Source of the DNA: Phycisphaerae bacterium
Lineage (GTDB): Bacteria; Planctomycetota; Phycisphaerae; UBA1845
DNA length: 7,780 bases
Direction of reading: 5' to 3'
Assembly (NCBI GenBank): GCA_029260155.1
Contig: JAJDDU010000345.1
Coordinates: 1-7,780 of the forward strand
Shown: positions 1-6,945 of the stretch, in pieces
How positions within the stretch are numbered: position 1 is the first letter of the stretch
Layout of the letters: every line of letters starts with the position of its first letter
The notes under the pieces: generated by a model
Seen by the model: only the letters and a program-made list of their open reading frames with translations
Told to the model about the DNA's origin: nothing
Database searches by the model: none
Program-made: the position numbers and the translations under genes

Positions 1-241
1 ACTCGGCCAGAGATGGGGCAGCCATTGCAATCTCGAAGCACCCGCTTGGGCTAGCCGAAAACCACGGCCATGCTCGGATAGAAGAATGGGAAACAACGGC
101 TGGTTGTTGACATCAAGAGGGCTTTCATAGAAGTGCGGCACGGCAACAGACCACCAGTTAGCACCGAATAGCGACGACACACTCAGAGAGCGACACCGGA
201 CTCGATCCCGCGTTGCAGGAGTCTTCAAGAGACACCCCCTT
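1..241. other. Left-edge region without a confident gene
   Basis: Two mutually exclusive open frames run off the left edge and neither is recognisable. On the minus strand, a frame that could begin with GTG at 180 stays open to base 1; it reads as a W-, P- and L-containing peptide with NWWSVAVPHFYE near its start. On the plus strand, a frame from base 3 stops at TGA 108-110 and contains KHPLGLAENHGHARIEEW. By eye, third-position GC is only about 50-56% in both, lower than in the neighbouring genes, so coding is not supported. A perfect TTGACA lies at 107-112, with TAGAAG 15 bases downstream at 128-133. This could be a weak promoter for the gene at 242, but the spacer is short. Confidence 0.3.
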
Positions 242-700
242 GTGGTCGTGCTGATCGTGGTCGCAACACAGCTTGCTGTGATGACGGTGGGCGACGTTCG
301 TCGAGATTCGCTGCGGCGGGAGATCATGGCCGCAATTGCCGAAGCGGATGAGTCTGGCCAACCGGTGCGACTGGCCAGCGCGACGTCGTTCGACTGGAAC
401 GAGGCATACCTGTTTGGGCGGTATACGGACGGCGCGTCTATCCGGCGAACTCTCGGATATCCGTGGCGTGCTGCGGACCGCGAGGCCCCGGCTTTTCACG
501 ATTCATACAGTCTCCTGGTCTTTGTCCGTTCGGGGATGGTTGTGCAACACGTGCAGATTCGCCGCACCGATATTGAGTTTGTCGGGGGCGTGAGAGCGGC
601 TCGATTCACGCGCGACAATGCGGTATTCACCGTCACAGAATCGCCGCGGTCCTGGCCACTCTATTGGCTCAAACACGCCGCAGGGAGTGACGCGAAATGA
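242..700 (+). CDS. Small membrane-anchored protein of an uncharacterised family
   Basis: A 152-residue protein. Residues 1-17 are a hydrophobic segment (VVLIVVATQLAVMTV), best read as an N-terminal membrane anchor or uncleaved signal, followed by a charged linker (DVRRDSLRREI). The soluble part contains W52, Y56, F58 and Y61 in the pattern W-x3-Y-x-F-x2-Y-T, then a strand-rich stretch (SYSLLVFVRSG at 88-98, VVQHVQIRR at 100-108) and FTRDNAVF at 122-129. From memory, this order resembles small, uncharacterised lipoproteins and membrane proteins from many bacteria with W-x3-Y-x-F-GPYT and LLVFV-x-GKVV segments; no function is known to me. The GTG at 242 is the only ATG/GTG/TTG in this frame between the stop at 128-130 and the hydrophobic segment. 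It has only a weak purine-rich AAGAGA nine bases upstream. The frame is GC-rich at third positions, supporting coding. It stands alone on the plus strand and converges with the beta-helix gene. Confidence 0.65.
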   Translation: MVVLIVVATQLAVMTVGDVRRDSLRREIMAAIAEADESGQPVRLASATSFDWNEAYLFGRYTDGASIRRTLGYPWRAADREAPAFHDSYSLLVFVRSGMVVQHVQIRRTDIEFVGGVRAARFTRDNAVFTVTESPRSWPLYWLKHAAGSDAK

Positions 701-778
701 GGGCGATGATGACCGCTCGGCGACACACGACAGCCGGTCGTAGCGAGACGTCGAAGTTCTAGGCTTAATGAAACCGGT
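701..778. other. Convergent intergenic gap, no clear terminator
   Basis: This 78-bp gap separates two converging genes, so a bidirectional terminator would be expected. The best pairing is GACC (710-713) with GGTC (736-739), plus an inner GGC/GCC separated by a bulge. The loop is long and no T-run follows on either strand, so no intrinsic terminator can be called. Confidence 0.3.
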
Positions 779-2158
779 TCACCGTGGATCCCCGCTGACT
801 GATGCCAATTGCCGCCGATGGAACGCGGCAGTTGCGATTGAGAGCAGCACCAGGACAAACGCGACCGTGCTCGACAGCGTAGCGACGGGAACGGGAACCG
901 GTTCGGCGTCGACCTGAAATTCGAACGCACCAATGTCGACGACGGGTGGGTCGCCGGCGCCGGTGTCCTCGGTCGCGGGATCGTCCACGAACCGCGGTAA
1001 ACCGTCGAAATCCAGAGTGACATTGGATGGCACTGCTGCGTTGAGGCCTGCGTCGATCAAGGGAGAGCCGATCCCAAGACGAAGATCCTCGTCGCCCGAG
1101 CCGGGTACGCCATCGGCGCCGAACTCGTCGATGAATAGCGGGTCGGTGGCGAAGTTGCCTGCACCTTCCGCCGGGAGCACGCCCGCGTAGGACTGAATAC
1201 AGCAGTGGTTGAGCGTGAGGAATAGCGGATCGGACGGGGTCCAAACCTGAGCGGTTTCGGCGTCGCTGCCGGCGGTGCCCGCGTTGGCCCAGAGGGCGCA
1301 GTTCGAGATCGTCGCCCGCCCGAATGTGCCTTCTAAAAACGCACCGCCGCCGATGGTATCGGCTGTCGTACGGTTGGCGACAAGCGTGCAGTTGACCAGT
1401 TCGTATTCGCTATGGTCACCGGCAATGCCGCCGCCACGACTGGCTGCGTTGCCGATGAACAGGCAGTTTGTGAACGTGGGTTGCCCCCCGACGAGCGTGA
1501 TGGCTGCGTGGACGCCGCCGCCGGTGGAAATCCCGAGAGATATGGCTCGATTCTGAGAGAATTCGCAGTCCTCAAAACGGCCACCTCTCTCCACCCAAAC
1601 GCCGCCGCCCATGTCGGCTTCGTTCTCGATGATGCGGCAGCGTTTCACCAGCGGGTCGCTTTCGGGAGCGACGCGTATCCCGCCGCCGCCGCCCAGCCCC
1701 GGCTCATCGGAGGCCATCCCTCCTCGAATGGTGAATCCGTTCACTTGTACGCCTGGGTTTTCGATCCGAAGTACGTGGAAGCTGTTGTCCTCCCTATTGG
1801 CAAAACTGGGTCCGTCGTCGCCCGCAAGATCAGCGGAAAGCAGAGTGAGGTTGGCAACGACATCGCGCTCGCCAATCGCTTCTTCCGTTCCATCGAATCC
1901 GCCGAATAGTCCGACACCGCCCGGTGGATTGAGTGACACTGCCCTGTCGGCGGAATCGGTGGGCAGATACGTCCCGTGCGTCACCCAAACCGCATCGCCC
2001 GCCCCAGCGACGGACAATGCGTTGCGAACGCCGGATACTCCCTGAAACGCGTTGCTCCACGGCGTTCCGTCGTTGGTGCCGGTCGTGGCTGCCTCGTTCA
2101 CAAACCACGTGTCGCCCGTCGCGCTCGGCGCTGGCATGAACACAACCACCAAGCTCAA
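779..2158 (-). CDS. Secreted beta-helix protein, choice-of-anchor Q type, C-terminal membrane anchor
   Basis: A 459-residue exported protein if TTG 2158 is used. Residues 17-130 (WFVNEAATTGTNDGTPWSNAF, then AGAGDAVWVTHGTY and GVGLFGGFDGTE) match the usual N-terminal part of bacterial choice-of-anchor Q and Pmp-like proteins. Residues about 135-300 are a right-handed parallel beta-helix with recurring GGG turns and strand motifs such as FTNCLFIGN and ISNCALWAN. Residues about 308-415 fit the choice-of-anchor Q region (DPLF, GSPLIDAG, DFDGLPR, VVDIGAFEFQ). The C-terminus has a proline-valine linker (EPVPVPVATLS, 419-429), one hydrophobic helix (to about 446) and a basic HRR, a sorting-anchor layout resembling IPTLS/PEP-CTERM tails. 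A strong SD and a fuller signal peptide suggest initiation about 24 bases upstream, at 2180-2182; the frame is open to 2197. It lies directly downstream of the giant repeat gene, probably in one operon. The role is probably cell-surface structure or adhesion; no enzymatic motif is visible. Confidence 0.85.
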   Translation of the reverse strand: MSLVVVFMPAPSATGDTWFVNEAATTGTNDGTPWSNAFQGVSGVRNALSVAGAGDAVWVTHGTYLPTDSADRAVSLNPPGGVGLFGGFDGTEEAIGERDVVANLTLLSADLAGDDGPSFANREDNSFHVLRIENPGVQVNGFTIRGGMASDEPGLGGGGGIRVAPESDPLVKRCRIIENEADMGGGVWVERGGRFEDCEFSQNRAISLGISTGGGVHAAITLVGGQPTFTNCLFIGNAASRGGGIAGDHSEYELVNCTLVANRTTADTIGGGAFLEGTFGRATISNCALWANAGTAGSDAETAQVWTPSDPLFLTLNHCCIQSYAGVLPAEGAGNFATDPLFIDEFGADGVPGSGDEDLRLGIGSPLIDAGLNAAVPSNVTLDFDGLPRFVDDPATEDTGAGDPPVVDIGAFEFQVDAEPVPVPVATLSSTVAFVLVLLSIATAAFHRRQLASVSGDPR

Positions 2159-2187
2159 CAGCGCGACTCGGATTCCGCACAGGGTCT

Positions 2188-2196
2188 TCCCCTCCT
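2188..2196 (-). promoter_or_regulatory. Strong Shine-Dalgarno for the choice-of-anchor Q gene
   Basis: The minus strand reads AGGAGGGGA here. From AGGAGG (2196-2191) there are 8 bases to CTG 2182-2180, which is in the protein frame, and 10 bases to GTG 2180-2178, which is in another frame. TTG 2158 is 32 bases away, too far for this site. Initiation at CTG 2182 would restore a normal signal peptide (CGIRVALLSLVVVFMPAPSATG-like, basic residue then hydrophobic core). This site therefore argues that the annotated TTG is too far downstream. Confidence 0.7.
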
Positions 2197-2239
2197 GTTA
2201 TGCGCCGAGCAACTGGAGATCAACACACATGTCGCGTTG

Positions 2240-5200
2240 TTATGGCTGCGTGTTGTCCATGGCGGCGCCGGCCCATGCGCGGGTGGCCGGCTCCACGCCG
2301 TTGACCAACCGACGGAACGCGAGCAGATCGAACGGCGACACGTCGCCAGTGCGATCGGTATCGACGAAATCCAACAGCGTACCCTGCGTCGGCGTTGCCA
2401 CGCTGTTCACCAGTTGGCGGAACTTGAGCAGGTCGAAGGGGCCAACCGTCTGGGTCTGGTCTACGTCCGCTGGCAAGTAGCCGATATCGAGCCGATCGGG
2501 CTCGTTAACACCGGGGCCTGCGTCGCCGATGGACGCAATGGCGTTTCCGCACGTATCTTCGACGTTGACGATGATCGTGGTCCATTCCTGCAACGTGATG
2601 ATGCGGTCCAAGGTGACGCGGATGGTCGGATTGTTGGTAACGTCCACGTTGGCAACGTTCGGCGGTGTGCCTCCACCCGTTTCCATGATGGACACTGAGG
2701 CGGCGGCGATCTCAGTCATGCCACCAATGGCGAAGACCGGCTCGTCGAAGACCAGCGTGAACGTGTTCAGTCCCCCGTTCACTGTGATGCCGTCGTCGCT
2801 TTCGGATCTTGGGTCGATGTACCCGCTGAACGGCCTGGTCTCGCCGGGCAGGCCGTCGGCGTGGACGATGGACGGACCGATTTCGTCGGTGCAGTCCACG
2901 ACGATGAGTGTCACCGACGTGTCACTGTATTGCACGTCAAACGCGCGTCCGGGTCCGGCCGCGCCGGCCGGCAGCGCGAACACGCCCGCTCGGGAGTTGA
3001 AGGTCATCACCTCGAAAGTGTCACCCAAGTTGGGCACGTAGCCGTCCACAACGGAGGCGAGCACGACGCCGTCGAGGGTGGCTGCTCCGTTGATGGTGAG
3101 GACGTCGAACTCGCCGGGCAGTATCCCGCCGATTTCGACGCGGAATACGGCGGTCGATTGCTGCGTGTACGTTCCGTTGATGGTCAGTTCGCCGACGCTG
3201 TCGCCGGGCGCCACTCTGCCGCCGCTATCGACGTCGGCGTTCACCGCGCCGGTTCCACCGAGCGTCCCGCCCAGAAGATCGACGACTCCTCCGTTGACGG
3301 TTAGGTCTCCGTCAACAATCGTCGATCCCCCGGTTTGCGTGAAGTTGCCGGCGCGCGTCAGCGTGCGTCCGGCGTCGACGAGGACCTCGCCGCGGTTGTC
3401 CATCCCGCCCTGCGCAATGGTCATGGATCCGTCGCCGGTGACGCGGAGCAGGCCGGTGTTTACGAGGCTGCTTCGGTGATCGATCGTCATTGCGGTCAGT
3501 TGGTCGGCGATGATCGTGCCGCGGTTCATGACGTCGATGGTGTTCATGCCGAGGTTGCCAGAGCCGCGAATCGTGTGGTCGCTGTCGTTGATCAGGACCC
3601 AGTTGAAGCCTGTTCCCGTGATTCGATTGTTGACGTGGTCACCCATCCAAAGGGCGCCGCCACCGCTCAAGGTCGCGGGGTTGGTATCGACGGTGAGATC
3701 GGTACCGTTCCCGACAGAGTTCATGGTCATCACGGCGTTGTTGGTGAGTACGCCCCGAATCCGCGGATCGGAGTTGTCGGTCACTGAAAGCAACCCAGTG
3801 TTGGTGACGTTCTGGAGGATCGGGTTTACGACGGTACGCACCTCACCGGTGCCCTCGGTGGTCAGCAGCCCGCCGATGATGTGCGAGGTGTTGTTGATAT
3901 CCACGAATGAAGCATCGAGCGCCTGAATCGTGCCGTTGGTGTTGTCGATGGTCGAGGTCCAGAGGTTCAGGATCCCACCACCGCTGGCCTGCATGATCCC
4001 ATTGTTGAAGCTGCCGGGCGCGCCGCCTCGTGTATCGACCGTCAGGGCGGTGGCCTGGTCGGCGTCGATGAGCCCGTTGTTGGTCAGGTTGATTACGTTG
4101 ATTCCGATGTTGCCGGCACCGCGGATGGTGTGCTGGGCGTCGTTGATCAGGACCCAGTCAAACCCGGTCCCGGTGAGGCGGTTAGTGGCGCTGTCGCCCA
4201 TGGCCAGGACGCCGTTGCCGCTCAGCGTCGCCGGGTTCGTATCGACGGTGAGGTCTGTGGAAGCCCCCTCCGAGTTCATGGCGATGGTCGCATTGTTGGT
4301 GATCACGCCTCGAATCCGGGGATCGTGGCTATTCGGGACCGAGATGAGCCCCGTATTGGTGACGTCGGTCAACGTCGGGGCGCCGATGGCACGCACTTCA
4401 CCCGCGCCTTGCGTTGTCAAGAGTCCCCCGATGATGTGCGCATTGCTGACTTCCACGAGCGAGAGGTCGAGCGCTTGAATGATCCCGTTGGTGTTGTCGA
4501 TGGTCGAGGCCGAGACGCTCAGCGTTCCGCCGGCGCTGGCCTGCATGACGCCGTTGTTGAAGCTGCCCGGACCGCCGCCTCGTGTGTCGACCGTCAGGGC
4601 GGTTGGCTGGTCGGCGTCGATGAGTCCGTCGTTGGTCAAGTTGATCACATTGGCTCCGATGTTGCCGGCGCCGCGGATTGTGTGCTGGGCGTCATTGATC
4701 AGGACCCAGTCGAGGTTTGCGCTGGTAATGCGGTTGTTGGCATTGTTTCCCATCAGCAACGTACCCGGCCCGCTTAGTGTGGCGGGGTTTGAACCAACGG
4801 TGAGATCCGTGGCGGCTCCGGCGGAGTTCAGTTCGATCGTCGCGTCGTTGGTCATCGTTCCGGCGATCCGTGGGTCCACATTGTTGTCCACGGAGATCGT
4901 TCCGGTGTTGGTGACGTCTTCCAATGTCGTGTTGTTCCCCGTGATGTGCATCTCGCCGGTATCCACGGTGGTCAGCAATCCGCCGCGGATGTGCGAATTG
5001 GTGAGGTTGACGAAGGATGTGTCCAGGGCCTGGATCGTGCCATTGCTATTGTCGATACCCGTCCCAGAGAACACCAGCGTGCCGCCGCCGCTGGCCTGCA
5101 TCACGCCGTCGTTGGCATTGTTGTCGGCGCTGCTACGCAGATCGACGGTGAGCGGTGCGGACTGGTTGGCGTCGATCAGCCCACGATTGACCAGGTTGAC

Positions 5201-6835
5201 GGTCTCCACCCCGAGCTGCCCGGAACCTCGTATGGTGTGATCGACATCGTTGATCAAATCCCAGTCGAAGTTTATCCCGGTGATACGGTTGCTAGTGGCG
5301 TCAGACATGGCCAGGACGCCAGTGCCGGTGAGCGTCGTTGGGTTCGTCGCAATGGTCAGGTCAGTCAAGCCGCCGGCGGAGTTCATGGCGATCGTCGCGT
5401 TGTTGGTCATCGTTCCGGCGATCCGTGGGTCCACGGTGTTGTCCACGGAGATCGTTCCGGTATTGGTGACGTCTTCCAATGTCGTCGTATTCCCCGTGAT
5501 GTGCATCTCGCCGGTATCCACGGTGGTCAGCAAGCCGCCGCGGATGTGCGAGTTTCTGAGGTTAACCACGGATGCGTCCACGGACTGGATCGTGCCATTG
5601 GTATTGTCGATGGCCGTCCCGGAGAACACCAGCGTGCCGCCGGCGCTGGCTTGCATCGTGTCGCTGTTGATGTTGTCGGCGACGCCGCCGCGCAGGTCGA
5701 CGGTCAAGGCGGTGGGCTGGTTGGCGTCGATCAGCCCGCGATTGACCAGGTTGACGGTCTCCACCCCGAGCTGCCCGGAACCTCGTATGGTGTGATCAAC
5801 ATCGTTGATCAGATCCCAGCCGAACCCCATCCCGGTGATACGGTTGTTGGCGGCGTCGGACATGACCACGGCGCCGGTGCCGGTGAGCGTCGTCGGGTCT
5901 GTCGCAAGGGTCAGGTCGGTCAAGCCGCCGTCGGAGTTCATCGCGATCGTCGCGCTGTTCGTGATGGTCCCGGACAGACGCGGGTCCACGGTGTTGTCGA
6001 CCGAGATCAAGCCGGTGTTGGTGATGTTCTCAAGCGTCGTTGTGTTTCCCGTGACGCGCACTTCGCCGCTGCCTTCGGTGGTCAGCGTTCCGCCGCGGAT
6101 GTGCGAGTTGCTGAGATTCGTGACCGCCCCGTCAAGTGCCTGGATAACGCCGCCGGTGTTGTTGATGCCAGTGCCGGAGAAGAGCAACGTGCCGACGCCG
6201 CTGGCCTGCATCGTTCCATCGTTGATGTTGTTGTCCACGGCGCCACGCAGATCCACCTTCATCTGAGTTGGTTGATTGGCGTCGACAAGCCCGTGGTTGA
6301 TCAGGTTGATGGTCTCCAAGCCGACCTGCCCCGATCCGCGGATGCTGTGACCCGCGTCGATGACCAGATCCCATTCGAAGCCCTGGCCGGTGATGCGGTT
6401 GTTGGCATTGTCTCCGAGCAGGAGCACGCCGTCGCCGGTCAGCGTCACGCTGGTTGAACCCAGAATCAGGTCAGTGAGCGAGCCGGACGACGCCATCTCG
6501 ATCAAACCTGCGTTGGTGATCGGGCCACCGGCTATGGTCAGGTCTCGGCTGTTCAGAAACGTCAGATGATCGCCGGCGTCGACGGTGAGGCTGGTGATCG
6601 TTGCGTTCATGTCGAGCAAGACGTTGGCATCGTTCAAGCCGTCATTATCGATACGGACGTCATAAAGCGTACCACCGTTGTTGGGCACGACAGCGGGGTC
6701 CCAGTTGGCCGTGTCATTCCAGTTGGCGCCGTCGGGACCAATCCAAGTGATGGGCTCTGCCGTAGTTGGCACGACCGCAATAATCGCTACGATCCACATT
6801 GTCACAGTCATTTGTAATGCACGATCTCGTATCAT
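2240..6835 (-). CDS. Giant secreted tandem-repeat beta-helix protein with C-terminal dockerin
   Basis: A 1531-residue exported protein. The signal peptide is residues 1-26 (hydrophobic WIVAIIAVV at 14-22, likely cleavage after TTA). Residues 31-50 carry the ANW...NW opening common in repeat exoproteins. From residue 120 there are five complete tandem units of about 185 residues (120, 305, 490, 675, 859) and a degenerate sixth from 1044. Each contains NRITG or a close variant, a W-D/V-L strand, HTIRGSG-type turns, N-x-GLIDA, and TNTGxISV asparagine-ladder turns, the pattern of a long parallel beta-helix. Residues about 1165-1290 are glycine-rich (LGGTGAVNADV, GGRVAPGDS, TYTQ, FDVLTINGAATLDG), resembling the end of autotransporter passengers, but no beta-barrel follows. 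Residues about 1313-1450 look like an Ig-like domain and hold the only two cysteines (C1315, C1429). Residues 1457-1512 are a dockerin-like calcium module. There is no C-terminal anchor. ATG 6835 is supported by AGGAGG seven bases upstream. Likely a surface or matrix scaffold or adhesin; partner unknown. Confidence 0.93.
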   Translation of the reverse strand: MIRDRALQMTVTMWIVAIIAVVPTTAEPITWIGPDGANWNDTANWDPAVVPNNGGTLYDVRIDNDGLNDANVLLDMNATITSLTVDAGDHLTFLNSRDLTIAGGPITNAGLIEMASSGSLTDLILGSTSVTLTGDGVLLLGDNANNRITGQGFEWDLVIDAGHSIRGSGQVGLETINLINHGLVDANQPTQMKVDLRGAVDNNINDGTMQASGVGTLLFSGTGINNTGGVIQALDGAVTNLSNSHIRGGTLTTEGSGEVRVTGNTTTLENITNTGLISVDNTVDPRLSGTITNSATIAMNSDGGLTDLTLATDPTTLTGTGAVVMSDAANNRITGMGFGWDLINDVDHTIRGSGQLGVETVNLVNRGLIDANQPTALTVDLRGGVADNINSDTMQASAGGTLVFSGTAIDNTNGTIQSVDASVVNLRNSHIRGGLLTTVDTGEMHITGNTTTLEDVTNTGTISVDNTVDPRIAGTMTNNATIAMNSAGGLTDLTIATNPTTLTGTGVLAMSDATSNRITGINFDWDLINDVDHTIRGSGQLGVETVNLVNRGLIDANQSAPLTVDLRSSADNNANDGVMQASGGGTLVFSGTGIDNSNGTIQALDTSFVNLTNSHIRGGLLTTVDTGEMHITGNNTTLEDVTNTGTISVDNNVDPRIAGTMTNDATIELNSAGAATDLTVGSNPATLSGPGTLLMGNNANNRITSANLDWVLINDAQHTIRGAGNIGANVINLTNDGLIDADQPTALTVDTRGGGPGSFNNGVMQASAGGTLSVSASTIDNTNGIIQALDLSLVEVSNAHIIGGLLTTQGAGEVRAIGAPTLTDVTNTGLISVPNSHDPRIRGVITNNATIAMNSEGASTDLTVDTNPATLSGNGVLAMGDSATNRLTGTGFDWVLINDAQHTIRGAGNIGINVINLTNNGLIDADQATALTVDTRGGAPGSFNNGIMQASGGGILNLWTSTIDNTNGTIQALDASFVDINNTSHIIGGLLTTEGTGEVRTVVNPILQNVTNTGLLSVTDNSDPRIRGVLTNNAVMTMNSVGNGTDLTVDTNPATLSGGGALWMGDHVNNRITGTGFNWVLINDSDHTIRGSGNLGMNTIDVMNRGTIIADQLTAMTIDHRSSLVNTGLLRVTGDGSMTIAQGGMDNRGEVLVDAGRTLTRAGNFTQTGGSTIVDGDLTVNGGVVDLLGGTLGGTGAVNADVDSGGRVAPGDSVGELTINGTYTQQSTAVFRVEIGGILPGEFDVLTINGAATLDGVVLASVVDGYVPNLGDTFEVMTFNSRAGVFALPAGAAGPGRAFDVQYSDTSVTLIVVDCTDEIGPSIVHADGLPGETRPFSGYIDPRSESDDGITVNGGLNTFTLVFDEPVFAIGGMTEIAAASVSIMETGGGTPPNVANVDVTNNPTIRVTLDRIITLQEWTTIIVNVEDTCGNAIASIGDAGPGVNEPDRLDIGYLPADVDQTQTVGPFDLLKFRQLVNSVATPTQGTLLDFVDTDRTGDVSPFDLLAFRRLVNGVEPATRAWAGAAMDNTQP
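2300..2467 (-). other. Dockerin-like calcium-binding module (residues 1457-1512)
   Basis: Two EF-hand-like 12-residue loops are visible. Loop 1 has D1457, D1459, T1461, T1463 and D1468 (ADVDQTQTVGPFD). Loop 2 has D1492, D1494, T1496, D1498 and D1503 (DTDRTGDVSPFD). Each is followed by a similar helix (LLKFRQLVN and LLAFRRLVNG). This duplicated loop-plus-helix is the type I dockerin arrangement. Known dockerins bind cohesins with calcium, but in Planctomycetota they occur widely without classical cellulosomes, so the ligand here is open. Only 19 residues follow the module. Confidence 0.85.
3452..6478 (-). repeat. Tandem 555-bp coding repeat array, five units plus one partial
   Basis: Using the arginine codon of the NRIT motif as landmark, copies lie at 6397, 5842, 5287, 4732, 4180 and 3625. 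The spacings are 555, 555, 555, 552 and 555 bp, so four of five are exactly 185 codons and one is 184. Unit limits set from the T-D-L strand are 5924-6478, 5369-5923, 4814-5368, 4262-4813, 3707-4261 and a partial sixth from 3706 to about 3452, after which similarity fades. Units 2 and 3 form one subgroup (VNLVNRGLIDANQ, VDTGEMHITGN); units 4 and 5 form another (VINLTN-x-GLIDADQ, PGSFNNG). Unit 1 is the most divergent complete copy, and the last unit is degenerate. All length changes keep the frame. Confidence 0.95.
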
Positions 6836-6842
6836 CAGTTAC

Positions 6843-6848
6843 CCTCCT
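6843..6848 (-). promoter_or_regulatory. Shine-Dalgarno of the giant repeat gene
   Basis: The minus strand reads AGGAGG, then GTAACTG, then ATG at 6835. The seven-base spacing is ideal and fixes the start. The same AGGAGGG element precedes the downstream beta-helix gene, which suggests both are efficiently translated from one message. Confidence 0.85.
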
Positions 6849-6945
6849 GAGAGTTGCCTGCCTCTGTCAAAGAACTGCTTTCCGCCCGTTGATGCGCGCG
6901 AAATCCCTAGCGGCGTCGAGCCGATCTGGCCCGCAATAGTAGCGG

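Noticed and set aside
697..762. A 21-codon frame starting in an ATGA overlap with the stop of the 242-700 gene
   Set aside because: The overlap would allow translational coupling, but the peptide is short, rich in R, T and S, has no recognisable motif, and the overlap can arise by chance.
773..778. Short palindrome AACCGGTT near the convergent gene ends
   Set aside because: Eight bases with no loop and no T-run; too short to be a terminator or a binding site on sequence alone.
3078..5795. Several other plus-strand frames of 130-250 codons inside the giant gene
   Set aside because: They are shadows of the same GC-rich repeats, restart in each unit and have no recognisable domains.
4946..6457. 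A 503-codon open frame on the plus strand opposite the repeat array
   Set aside because: It lies wholly antisense to the well-supported giant gene. Its own repetitive product simply mirrors the 555-bp coding period, which keeps a stop-free antisense frame open in every unit. It lacks a signal peptide, a domain or an SD in keeping with a real exoprotein.
3452..6478. Tandem array considered as CRISPR or mobile-element repeat
   Set aside because: The units are 555 bp, contiguous, in frame and translated as one protein, without spacers or transposase genes.
6865..6870. Minus-strand TTGACA close to the giant gene
   Set aside because: It is a perfect -35 match, but 17 bases downstream lies the SD (GGAGGG) rather than a -10 box, and a start there would leave no leader.
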